Source: an uncultured Burkholderiaceae bacterium
GTDB lineage: Bacteria; Pseudomonadota; Gammaproteobacteria; Burkholderiales; Burkholderiaceae_F
Direction: 5' to 3'
DNA length: 16,370 nt
Assembly: GCA_937936215.1 (NCBI GenBank)
Contig: CALGWX010000057.1
Location: forward strand, 1-16,370
The notes below the pieces were generated by a model. That model was not told the origin of the DNA and made no database searches. It was given only the letters and a program-made list of their open reading frames with translations. Positions within the stretch are counted from its first letter, which is position 1. Each line of letters starts with the position of its first letter. Shown piece by piece: positions 1 to 6,339 of the stretch. A program made the translations under genes and the position numbers.

Positions 1-704
1 TGCTCGAGGTGTTCATCGACGAGGCGCACGTGCGGCTGCAGGAGCGCCGGTTCGCCAAGGGCGGATTGATGCCGGGCAAGGACCTGGCCAACACCTTCTC
101 CAGCTTGCGGCCCAACGACCTGGTCTGGAACTACGTGGTCAGCAACTACCTCGAAGGCAAGAACCCGCCGGCATTCGACCTGCTCTACTGGAACGGCGAC
201 AGCACGAACCTGCCGGGGCCGATGTACACCTGGTACCTGCGCAACATGTACCTGGAGAACAAGCTGCGGGTGCCCAACGCGCTGACCTGCTGCGGCCAGC
301 CGGTCGATCTGAACCGCATCCGCGTGCCGACCTACGTTTTCGCCGCGATCGAGGACCACATCGTGCCCTGGAAGGCGGCCTACGCGTCGGCGCGGCTGAT
401 CCCCGGCGACCGCAAGCACGGCACGCGCTTCGTGCTCGGCGCCAGCGGCCACATCGCCGGCTCGATCAATCCGGCGTCGAAGAACCGCCGTAGCTATTGG
501 GTTGCTTCCGACGCCTCGCTGCCGGCCACCGCCGACGTTTGGCTGCACAACGCCACCGAGAAGCCGGGCAGCTGGTGGAACGACTGGGATGCCTGGCTGG
601 CCCAGTTCGCCGGCGGCGAGAAGGCGGCGCCGAAGTCCTACGGCAGCGCCAAGTACCGGCCGATCGAGCCGGCACCCGGCCGTTACGTCAAGGAAAAGGC
701 CTGA
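1..704 (+). CDS. phaC: Class I polyhydroxyalkanoate synthase, C-terminal part (5' end outside window)
   Basis: This is the C-terminal part, about 234 residues, of a class I PHA synthase, which polymerises (R)-3-hydroxyacyl-CoA into PHA on the granule surface. The reading frame is open from the window edge (first full codon at 3), so the gene begins upstream. The two catalytic residues expected in this part are present: the Asp of EDHIVPW (codon at 354-356) and the His of SGHIAG (codon at 450-452). They correspond to D480 and H508 of the Cupriavidus necator enzyme. The catalytic Cys lies upstream of the window. The ending AKYRPIEPAPGRYVKEKA closely matches the usual class I C-terminus, so the 3' end is intact. 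phaB follows 39 nt later on the same strand, consistent with one operon. The family assignment is very secure; the class I call rests on remembered resemblance to the C. necator protein. Confidence 0.96.
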   Translation, partial: LEVFIDEAHVRLQERRFAKGGLMPGKDLANTFSSLRPNDLVWNYVVSNYLEGKNPPAFDLLYWNGDSTNLPGPMYTWYLRNMYLENKLRVPNALTCCGQPVDLNRIRVPTYVFAAIEDHIVPWKAAYASARLIPGDRKHGTRFVLGASGHIAGSINPASKNRRSYWVASDASLPATADVWLHNATEKPGSWWNDWDAWLAQFAGGEKAAPKSYGSAKYRPIEPAPGRYVKEKA

Positions 705-743
705 CACCCATTGATCTTTCCCGCACCTCAAGAGGAGACAACG

Positions 744-1478
744 ATGGCACGAGTTGCATACGTCACCGGCGGCATGGGCGGCATCGGCACCGCGATCTGC
801 CAGCGCCTGCACAAGGCTGGCTTCAAGGTGATCGCCGGCTGCGGCCCCACCCGCGACTACAACAAATGGCTGGCCGAGCAGGCGGCGCTCGGGTTCACCT
901 TCTACGCGTCGGTGGGCAACGTCGCCGACTGGGACTCCACCGTCGCCGCCTTCGCCAAGGCCAAGGCTGAGCACGGACCGATCGACGTGCTGGTCAACAA
1001 CGCCGGCATTACCCGTGACCGCCTGTTCGTGAAGATGACGCGCGAGGACTGGGACGCGGTGATCAACACCAACCTGTCGTCGCTTTTCAACGCCACCAAG
1101 CAGGTGGTTCCGGACATGATCGAGCGGGGCTGGGGCCGCATCATCCAGATCTCGTCGGTCAATGGCGAGAAGGGCCAGGCCGGCCAGACCAACTACTCCG
1201 CGGCCAAGGCGGGGATGCACGGCTTCACGATGGCGCTGGCGCAGGAGGTCGCGTCCAAGGGCATCACGGTGAACACCGTCAGCCCCGGTTACATCGGGAC
1301 CGACATGGTGCGGGCGATCAAACCGGAGATCCTCGAGAAGATCATTGCCCAGATCCCGGTCAAGCGGCTCGGCACGCCCGACGAGATCGGCTCGATCGTT
1401 GCCTGGCTCGCCAGCGACGACGCCGGCTTCACCACCGGCGCCGACTTCAGCTGCAACGGCGGCCTGCACATGGGCTGA
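744..1478 (+). CDS. phaB: Acetoacetyl-CoA reductase (NADPH), PHA biosynthesis
   Basis: This 244-residue short-chain dehydrogenase/reductase reduces acetoacetyl-CoA to (R)-3-hydroxybutyryl-CoA, the monomer for PhaC. The ATG at 744 was chosen because AGAGGAGA (731-738) is a good ribosome binding site at the right distance and the length matches the family. Visible motifs are the Rossmann glycine motif TGGMGGIG (residues 8-15), NNAG (85-88), and the catalytic Ser138, Tyr151 and Lys155 (YSAAK), at the positions used by the C. necator enzyme. GCGPTRDYNKW after the second beta strand and the ending GADFSCNGGLHMG are typical of PhaB rather than of FabG. It lies 39 nt after phaC. A phaA thiolase gene, common between these two genes elsewhere, is absent here. 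No odd features are seen in the gene itself. Confidence 0.96.
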   Translation: MARVAYVTGGMGGIGTAICQRLHKAGFKVIAGCGPTRDYNKWLAEQAALGFTFYASVGNVADWDSTVAAFAKAKAEHGPIDVLVNNAGITRDRLFVKMTREDWDAVINTNLSSLFNATKQVVPDMIERGWGRIIQISSVNGEKGQAGQTNYSAAKAGMHGFTMALAQEVASKGITVNTVSPGYIGTDMVRAIKPEILEKIIAQIPVKRLGTPDEIGSIVAWLASDDAGFTTGADFSCNGGLHMG

Positions 1479-1644
1479 CCGCGGGGCTTTTCGAGTCCTT
1501 CCCGGCGCGCACGGGCATTGTCCGCGCCGCCGAGAACGGGCTGAGGGAGGCCGCTTCCGTGGCGCCCGTCGTCGGCGGGCAGCTTGGCGCGCCGTGGCCC
1601 GCGGCGGTCGCCCTCACGGCGGCGGCGCCCGGAATCCCTTGTTC

Positions 1645-1667
1645 TGGCTACAATTTGCTGCACCAGC
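1645..1667 (+). promoter_or_regulatory. Possible phaR promoter -10 box with adjacent dyad
   Basis: The 254-nt gap between phaB and phaR has a TACAAT hexamer at 1649-1654, a good match to a sigma-70 -10 box. It is followed at once by GCTG-CAC-CAGC (1657-1667), a 4-bp dyad with a 3-nt centre. No good -35 hexamer sits 16-18 nt upstream, so the promoter call is weak. PhaR proteins are known to bind near their own promoters, and a dyad overlapping the start region would suit autoregulation, but that is inference. The rest of the gap (1479-1644) is GC-rich with no gene seen. Confidence 0.3.
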
Positions 1668-1732
1668 GTAGTGCCGCGAACCGGCGCGCCGCAGCGCAAC
1701 AGCCCTCGCTGGACGACAAGGGAGACCCGCAG

Positions 1733-2266
1733 ATGGCCGCCGTCCGCCTGATCAAGAAATATCCCAACCGCCGCCTGTACGACACCCAGACGAGCAGCTA
1801 CATCACGCTGGCCGACGTCAAGCAGCTCGTGCTCGACCAGGAGGAGTTCAAGGTCGTCGACGCCAAGAACGGCGAGGACCTGACGCGGCAGATCCTTATG
1901 CAGATCATCCTCGAGGAGGAGCAGGAAGGGCAGCCGATGTTCACGCCGCCGGTGCTGTCGCAGATCATCCGCAGCTACGGCAACGCCATGCAGGGCATGA
2001 TGGGCTCGTACCTGGAAAAGAACGTGCAGGCGTTCGTCGACATCCAGAACAAACTGCAGGAGCAGAGCAAGGCCTTTTACGACAGCAACAAGGTCGGCCC
2101 GGAGATGTGGGCGCAGTTCGTCAGCATGCAGGCGCCGATGCTGCAGTCGATGATGGCCAGCTACATCGAGCAGTCCAAGGACCTGTTCATGCAGATGCAG
2201 GAGAACATGGCCAAGCAGGCGCGGTCGATGTTCTCCGGCTTCCAGTTCCCGCAGGACAAGAAGTAG
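1733..2266 (+). CDS. phaR: PHA synthesis repressor / PHA-binding regulator
   Basis: This 177-residue protein is the PhaR regulator. It binds DNA upstream of phasin genes and its own gene, and is released when it binds nascent PHA granules. The N-terminal domain (about residues 5-64) begins with LIKKYPNRRLYDTQTSSYIT, the hallmark of the PHB/PHA accumulation regulator DNA-binding domain. The following PHB_acc region (about 68-110) and a Met- and Gln-rich helical C-terminus (about 124-170, with MQAPMLQSMM and MQMQENMAKQ) are amphipathic and suit polymer binding. The ATG at 1733 was preferred to upstream in-frame starts because AAGGGAG (1718-1724) precedes it with 8-nt spacing and the family begins here. 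It follows phaB on the same strand, and the gap leaves room for its own promoter. Confidence 0.95.
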   Translation: MAAVRLIKKYPNRRLYDTQTSSYITLADVKQLVLDQEEFKVVDAKNGEDLTRQILMQIILEEEQEGQPMFTPPVLSQIIRSYGNAMQGMMGSYLEKNVQAFVDIQNKLQEQSKAFYDSNKVGPEMWAQFVSMQAPMLQSMMASYIEQSKDLFMQMQENMAKQARSMFSGFQFPQDKK

Positions 2267-2286
2267 CGCGCGGCCAAGCCGCGCGC
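2266..2286 (+). terminator. Perfect 9-bp GC hairpin directly after phaR
   Basis: GCGCGCGGC (2266-2274) and GCCGCGCGC (2278-2286) are perfect reverse complements around a 3-nt CAA loop. The stem begins with the last base of the phaR stop codon. A second self-complementary stretch, CCGGCGCCGG, spans 2286-2295. No T-tract follows, so this is not a classical intrinsic terminator. It could attenuate transcription into rimO or protect the 3' end of the phaR message. Confidence 0.4.
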
Positions 2287-2355
2287 CGGCGCCGGGGCCC
2301 GGCCTCGTGCCGGCAGGTGACGCGGCGGCTGCTGCCCAAGGCGCGAGATCTCCGC

Positions 2356-3759
2356 TTGCCTTCCGTCGCCGCGACCTCCAAGAGCCCCACCGTCGGCTTC
2401 GTCTCGCTCGGCTGCCCCAAGGCGCTGGTCGACTCGGAGCGGATCATCACCCAGCTGCGCGCCGAGGGCTACGCCATGAGCGCGAGCTACGAGGGCGCCG
2501 ATCTCGTCATCGTCAATACCTGCGGCTTCATCGACGCCGCCGTTGCCGAATCGCTGGAGGCGATTGGCGAGGCGCTGGCGGCCAACGGCAAGGTGATCGT
2601 GACCGGCTGTCTGGGCGCGCGGCGCGACGGCGCCGAGAGCCTGGTCGCCAAGGTGCACCCGAAGGTCCTGGCGGTGACCGGGCCGCAGGCCACCGACGAG
2701 GTCCTGGCGCTCGTGCACGCGCACCTGCCGAAGCCGCACGACCCCTTTACCGACCTGGTGCCGCCGGCAGGCATCAAGCTCACGCCACGGCACTACGCCT
2801 ACCTGAAGATCGCCGAGGGCTGCAACCACCGCTGCACCTTCTGCATCATCCCGTCGATGCGCGGCGACCTTGTCAGCCGGCCGATCGGCGAGGTGATGCG
2901 CGAGGCGGAAGCGCTGGTGAAGCAGGGCGTGCGCGAGATTCTCGTCATCTCGCAGGACACCAGCGCCTACGGCGTGGACGTGCGCTACAAGCTCGACTTC
3001 GTCGGCGGCCGCGCGGTCCGGACCAGGATGGCCACGCTGGTGCAAGAACTCGCCCGCCTAGGCGTGTGGGTCCGGCTGCATTACGTCTACCCGTACCCTC
3101 ACGTCGACGAGGTGATCCCGCTGATGGCCGAGGGCAAGGTGCTGCCTTATCTCGACGTCCCGTTCCAGCATTCGCACCCCCGCGTGCTGAAGGCGATGAA
3201 GCGGCCGGCCTGCGGCGAGCGCAACCTCGAGCGCATCCGCAGCTGGCGGGCGATCTGTCCGGAACTGACGATCCGGTCGACCTTCATCGCCGGCTTCCCG
3301 GGCGAGACGGAAGCCGAGTTCGAGCACCTGCTGGGCTTCCTGCGCGAGGCGCAGCTGGACCGCGTCGGCTGCTTTGCCTATTCGCCGGTCGAAGGCGCCG
3401 CCGCCAACGCCCTGCCTGGCCAGTTGCCGGAGGAGGTGCGCGAAGAGCGCCGTGCCCGCTTCATGCAGGTGCAGGAGGAGATCTCGGCGCAGCGGCTGGC
3501 GCGTAAGGTCGGCAGCCGGCAGCGGGTGATCGTCGACGAGGTCGGCGCCACCGTGGCAACGGGCCGCACGGCAGCCGATGCGCCCGAAATCGATGGCGTG
3601 GTCCGGTTTCGTACCCGACGCCGGCGGCTTCAGCCTGGCGACATCGTCGAGGTGAACATCGAGTCGTCGACCGCGCACGATCTGCAGGGCGTGCTGGCCG
3701 GGGCGGTGGCAGCCGAGCGATCGACCTTAAGGCGGCGGCGTACAGCCGCTGCGATCTGA
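2356..3759 (+). CDS. rimO: Ribosomal protein S12 (Asp) methylthiotransferase, radical SAM
   Basis: RimO adds a methylthio group to the conserved aspartate of ribosomal protein S12. It is a radical SAM enzyme with two iron-sulfur clusters. From the TTG at 2356 it is 467 residues. The N-terminal UPF0004 domain starts with VGFVSLGCPKALVDSERI and holds cluster cysteines C20, C56 (NTCGF) and C85 (TGCLG). The radical SAM cysteines are C156, C160 and C163 (GCNHRCTFC, CX3CX2C). The C-terminal part (about 390-455) fits a TRAM domain, followed by an Arg-rich tail. VSLGCPKALVDSERI and the overall length favour RimO over MiaB. The start is uncertain: no ATG is suitably placed; TTG 2356 gives a short leader before the conserved strand, while GTG 2317 in the same frame would add 13 residues. 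It lies downstream of the phaR hairpin and converges with the pilin operon. Confidence 0.93.
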   Translation: MPSVAATSKSPTVGFVSLGCPKALVDSERIITQLRAEGYAMSASYEGADLVIVNTCGFIDAAVAESLEAIGEALAANGKVIVTGCLGARRDGAESLVAKVHPKVLAVTGPQATDEVLALVHAHLPKPHDPFTDLVPPAGIKLTPRHYAYLKIAEGCNHRCTFCIIPSMRGDLVSRPIGEVMREAEALVKQGVREILVISQDTSAYGVDVRYKLDFVGGRAVRTRMATLVQELARLGVWVRLHYVYPYPHVDEVIPLMAEGKVLPYLDVPFQHSHPRVLKAMKRPACGERNLERIRSWRAICPELTIRSTFIAGFPGETEAEFEHLLGFLREAQLDRVGCFAYSPVEGAAANALPGQLPEEVREERRARFMQVQEEISAQRLARKVGSRQRVIVDEVGATVATGRTAADAPEIDGVVRFRTRRRRLQPGDIVEVNIESSTAHDLQGVLAGAVAAERSTLRRRRTAAAI

Positions 3760-3820
3760 CACCGTTCTTGCCTGCCTCGGCAAAAGCACTCGCCGGGGCC
3801 AGCACGTTTCTCCCGTCGAA

Positions 3821-3841
3821 TCGCCTCTCGAAAAGGGGCGA
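3821..3841. terminator. Inverted repeat between convergent rimO and the pilin operon
   Basis: TCGCCTC (3821-3827) and GGGGCGA (3835-3841) form a 7-bp stem with one G-T pair and a 7-nt loop TCGAAAA. It sits one base beyond the stop codon of the last prepilin gene (stop at 3843-3845) in the 83-nt gap where rimO and the pilus operon converge. The position suits a terminator for the minus-strand operon. T-tracts are poor on both sides, so the call is tentative. Confidence 0.35.
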
Positions 3842-3842
3842 A

Positions 3843-4502
3843 TCAAAGGTTCGAGCACACGGTATAGCTTTGCGCTTCGCTGTAAGCCGTCGCCGGCGCA
3901 GCGGGCGCCGTGTTATTGGCACCCTGGGTCGACCGGACAATGCCCGTGTCTGGACGGCCGTCATCGATTTGCGTGTCGATTGCGGCGGCAGCCTTTCCCG
4001 GCACGCTACCTTGACAAACGAGCAAGGTCGGCTGCGCATAGCCGAGTACGGCAGCGTTCGTGATGCCGGTCAGACCGCCGAAAGCATTGCGCGGAAGCGC
4101 ATCGACGCCCGCCAGGGTGTGGTTGCCGGTAATGAAGCCGGCCGCACGCAGGTGCTGAAAAAAGGCAGCGCCTTCGCCGGCGCCGGTGAACGTCTGCGCC
4201 GCCGTGACGGCCAAGCTGCCGTTGTTGTTGCCAGCCGCTGTGACACCGGTCCAATTGCCCCCGCGCGCGGTCAGGGTCGCTAGCGGACCGTCGTCTCCCG
4301 CAACCCGCTTGAAGCGGTCCAGGTAGGCGTTGTGCGCCGCCCGGATGCCATTGATCTCGTTCACTGCATTCTTCACGCGGCTGTTCTCGATCAGCTCCTG
4401 TCCTTTGAGGATGGCGCCCAGCAGCAGCCCGATGACTACCAACACGATGGCGATCTCCACGAGCGTGAAGCCGCCCTGTGCCTTCCTGAGTTTTGAATCC
4501 AT
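3843..4502 (-). CDS. Type IV prepilin, likely major pilin of the MSHA-like locus
   Basis: This 219-residue type IV prepilin has the leader MDSKLRKAQGG with predicted cleavage before Phe12. Glu16 falls at mature position 5, and a hydrophobic helix follows (VEIAIVLVVIGLLLGAIL, residues 15-32). The spine continues as KGQELIENSRVKN and reaches HNAYLDRFKRVAGDDG, a pattern I recall from betaproteobacterial pilin-like proteins. The globular part has only two cysteines, C163 and C216, which could form the C-terminal disulfide loop of type IV pilins. An Asp-rich motif, IDTQIDDGRPDTG (175-187), lies between them. ATG 4500-4502 was chosen because CGGAG (4510-4514) precedes it by 7 nt and the leader is the right length. 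It is last in the operon and the only gene set apart by a long leader region (138 nt), which is why I infer it is the major subunit. It could instead be a minor pilin. Confidence 0.9.
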   Translation of the reverse strand: MDSKLRKAQGGFTLVEIAIVLVVIGLLLGAILKGQELIENSRVKNAVNEINGIRAAHNAYLDRFKRVAGDDGPLATLTARGGNWTGVTAAGNNNGSLAVTAAQTFTGAGEGAAFFQHLRAAGFITGNHTLAGVDALPRNAFGGLTGITNAAVLGYAQPTLLVCQGSVPGKAAAAIDTQIDDGRPDTGIVRSTQGANNTAPAAPATAYSEAQSYTVCSNL

Positions 4503-4640
4503 GGTCAAACTCCGTTGATGGTCGCAAGGTCCGCTCGGTTTCAGCGGCGCCATATACGGTAGTGGCAGTCAACACTGACTAAGGCTGGGATAAGCGCGCT
4601 TGCAGCGGCGGAATTCGATCGTCCTCGGCCGCTGGCGGCG
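4503..4640 (-). promoter_or_regulatory. Leader region of the last prepilin gene with a perfect dyad
   Basis: This 138-nt gap is by far the longest inside the pilus gene run. It contains the perfect dyad AGTCA-ACAC-TGACT (4567-4580). Read on the minus strand, TTGACT is its downstream half (a -35-like hexamer) and TATATG follows about 10 nt later, too close for a normal sigma-70 pair. No sigma-54 GG-N10-GC element was found. The region could hold a separate promoter or operator for the pilin, or an RNA element at an operon processing site. Confidence 0.3.
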
Positions 4641-5405
4641 TCAGGGCAACCGTCCGGCGGCTAGCACCGAGTGCATCAGCAGCGGGCTCGGAATCCACTG
4701 CACCAGATCGTCGTAGGTACTGGTAGGCGTGCGGTCGACGAAGATCGGGTCGTTGTCATGGTTTTCGATCTCGTCGACATCGGCGCTCAGTAGCATCTGC
4801 GCCCCTGAGGTTAAAAACGCGCCCCGGCCGTTGGCGCCGTGCGAGATCACTACCGCCGGTGCGTTGCTGACCAGCGCCGGGCCGGCGGCGGCCGAGCGCA
4901 CTTCGTTATCACCCGGGGAGCAGAGTGCGAAAGCAGACTGGGACGGCGGTGAAGTTGGCGGCGGAGTGCACCCGAACTGGGATGCGGGCCGTGCCATGAC
5001 GGTGCGCGAAAACAGGGGGCTGACTCGATAGGTGAATCGTCTGCCCCAGGCGTCGGTCTCCGGCAGGCCCAACGAGGCCCAGGGCAAGACGCCTCGCGCG
5101 CCACCGGTGCACCCAGTGGCCGTGGGCGTTCGCTCGACGCCGGCGCCGGCCGTGCCAGAGGCAAGATCCGGCTGCGCCGGGCACGGCAAGCGCCCATGGA
5201 CAGCCGCGAACGCGATCAGACCTTGCCGCGCCTGCTCAAGCAGCCGATTGGTCTCTTGGATGCGCTGCGTCGCCAGCTGTGTGGTGGTCACCATCAGCAG
5301 GCCACCGAGCAGCAACGCGAACACGACCAAGACCACCGCCATCTCAACGAGGGAGAAGCCTCCCACACCGGCGACGCGAACAGGCGCGAATCGTGTTGTC
5401 GTCAT
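4641..5405 (-). CDS. Large minor type IV prepilin with LPCP / PW..LGLP module
   Basis: This 254-residue prepilin has the leader MTTTRFAPVRVAGVGG, cleavage before Phe17, and Glu21 at mature position 5. The hydrophobic helix is about residues 19-40. The head contains LPCP (73-76), C99, LPWASLGLP (107-115), DAWGRRFTYRV (118-128), two further cysteines (C146, C162), APAVVISHGANG (182-193) and an ending in VLAAGRLP. This pattern recurs, from memory, in prepilin-type proteins of many proteobacteria, and its exact role is unknown. A minor or initiating pilin is a reasonable inference. The start ATG (5403-5405) overlaps the stop of the upstream gene as ATGA and has no clear ribosome binding site of its own, so translational coupling is likely. 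It shares the LPCP-to-LGLP module with its upstream neighbour. A gap of 138 nt separates it from the last prepilin gene. Confidence 0.88.
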   Translation of the reverse strand: MTTTRFAPVRVAGVGGFSLVEMAVVLVVFALLLGGLLMVTTTQLATQRIQETNRLLEQARQGLIAFAAVHGRLPCPAQPDLASGTAGAGVERTPTATGCTGGARGVLPWASLGLPETDAWGRRFTYRVSPLFSRTVMARPASQFGCTPPPTSPPSQSAFALCSPGDNEVRSAAAGPALVSNAPAVVISHGANGRGAFLTSGAQMLLSADVDEIENHDNDPIFVDRTPTSTYDDLVQWIPSPLLMHSVLAAGRLP

Positions 5406-5941
5406 GGACAATTTGCGGGGACGGCTAAAAGTGCGGCTGACAGCACCAGCGTCTGGTCGTTGCCGCCACTGGGCTCCAGATAGTCGGCGACGCCATAGTG
5501 GCCGCCGCACACGGGGGTGAAGCCGCTCGGCGCCCGAGTCTGGCCGGCCACCGTAGAGCCCGGCGCGATCACGCGCGCCCCGGCGGCCGACCGCTCGTAC
5601 CACAAACACTCGCCGGCGCCGTCACGCAGCGGCGGAAGGCCCAGGGTCCGCCACGGTACTCGCCCGCGCACGGTGCCGGAGCATGTCATCGCGGCGACAC
5701 CCTCCGGAGGCCCCGTATCGGGGCAGGGCAGATAGTCGACCGGCGATCCGACACCGGCCAGACAACGCTGTGCCTGTGCGTAACCCGCCAAGCCTTGCGC
5801 GGCGAGCGCCAGCGACGCCGTCGACGTCGCCGTCGGCGGCTGCCCCGAGCCAGCGGACAGAGCGAGCATGAGGCCGCCCAGCGTCAGCACGATCAGCAGC
5901 ATCATCAGCAGACCGACGGCACCCCGCTGGCAGCGCTTCAT
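5402..5941 (-). CDS. Pilin-like protein lacking Glu5, PilX/GspK-like N-terminus
   Basis: This 179-residue protein starts MKRCQRGAVGLLMMLLIVLT, a short basic leader ending in Gly7 followed by a hydrophobic helix. It would be cleaved like a prepilin, but the fifth mature residue is Leu and no Glu is present. Loss of Glu5 is characteristic of tip subunits such as GspK and of some PilX-like pilins. The head repeats the module of the next gene: LPCP (71-74), C87, VPWRTLGLP (95-103), then LRDGAGECLWYERS (105-118), ending with a Cys three residues from the end in the frame (NCP). I recall similar uncharacterised betaproteobacterial proteins with a longer stretch after LWY, so this copy may be shortened there. 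It overlaps both neighbours by ATGA junctions (5938-5941 and 5402-5405). A role at the appendage tip is inferred. Confidence 0.8.
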   Translation of the reverse strand: MKRCQRGAVGLLMMLLIVLTLGGLMLALSAGSGQPPTATSTASLALAAQGLAGYAQAQRCLAGVGSPVDYLPCPDTGPPEGVAAMTCSGTVRGRVPWRTLGLPPLRDGAGECLWYERSAAGARVIAPGSTVAGQTRAPSGFTPVCGGHYGVADYLEPSGGNDQTLVLSAALLAVPANCP

Positions 5942-6339
5942 GGCGACGATCCCGTACGGATCGCGATGAGTGGGGCGCGCTCACCGCTGACGAGGTCGAT
6001 CTGCTCGCCGGGGCGCAGGAACAGCTCGCGGCCGTTGCCGGACAGCTGTACGCCGGCTTCGCCGACACGCAACCGGTAGCCGGCAAGGCTCGCCCCATCG
6101 GAGACGAGGTGCCCGTCGACCCAAGCGAACCACGTGCCGCCGCTGCCGCGAACGACTCCCGACAGCTTCACGGACGCCAGCGTCGCAGCGGTCGACTCCG
6201 CGGCCCCGGCTACCGCAAGGCGGTTGGCGGCGAGCTGAGCTCGCTGTGCTGGCGAATAGAACACGCGCCCGAGTGGCTGGGCGTTGGCTTGCCACGTGGC
6301 CGCCGCCGCGAGGATCGACAGCATCGCCGCCCGCATCAT
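5938..6339 (-). CDS. Small secreted PilP/MshK-like assembly protein
   Basis: This 133-residue protein has a signal peptide (MMRAAMLSILAAAATWQANA, probable cleavage after residue 20) and no other membrane segment, so it is likely periplasmic. After GRVFYSPAQRAQL it has a compact domain with LSGVVRGSGGTWFAWVDG (59-76) and LFLRPGEQIDL (106-116). This resembles the small beta domain of GspC/PilP-type proteins that link the inner-membrane platform to the secretin. There is no lipobox. The position directly after the PilO-like gene matches the order PilM-N-O-P in type IV pilus operons and MshI-J-K in MSHA operons. Both ends are ATGA overlaps (6336-6339, 5938-5941); a second ATG at 6334-6336 is an alternative start. 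The family is inferred more from context than from recognisable motifs. Confidence 0.75.
   Translation of the reverse strand: MMRAAMLSILAAAATWQANAQPLGRVFYSPAQRAQLAANRLAVAGAAESTAATLASVKLSGVVRGSGGTWFAWVDGHLVSDGASLAGYRLRVGEAGVQLSGNGRELFLRPGEQIDLVSGERAPLIAIRTGSSP

Noticed and set aside
2161..3045. Long 294-residue open frame on the minus strand
   Set aside because: It lies opposite phaR and rimO, has a shadow composition (His, Arg, Ala, Gly rich), and the plus-strand rimO carries all family motifs.
3768..3783. Short hairpin TTGCC-TGCCTC-GGCAA after rimO
   Set aside because: Only 5 bp, mostly weak context, with an A-run but no T-run on the rimO strand; not convincing as a terminator.
3768..4283. 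171-residue plus-strand open frame
   Set aside because: It runs antisense to the well-supported prepilin gene, has no ribosome binding site or family motif, and is Arg-rich like other shadows of GC-rich genes.
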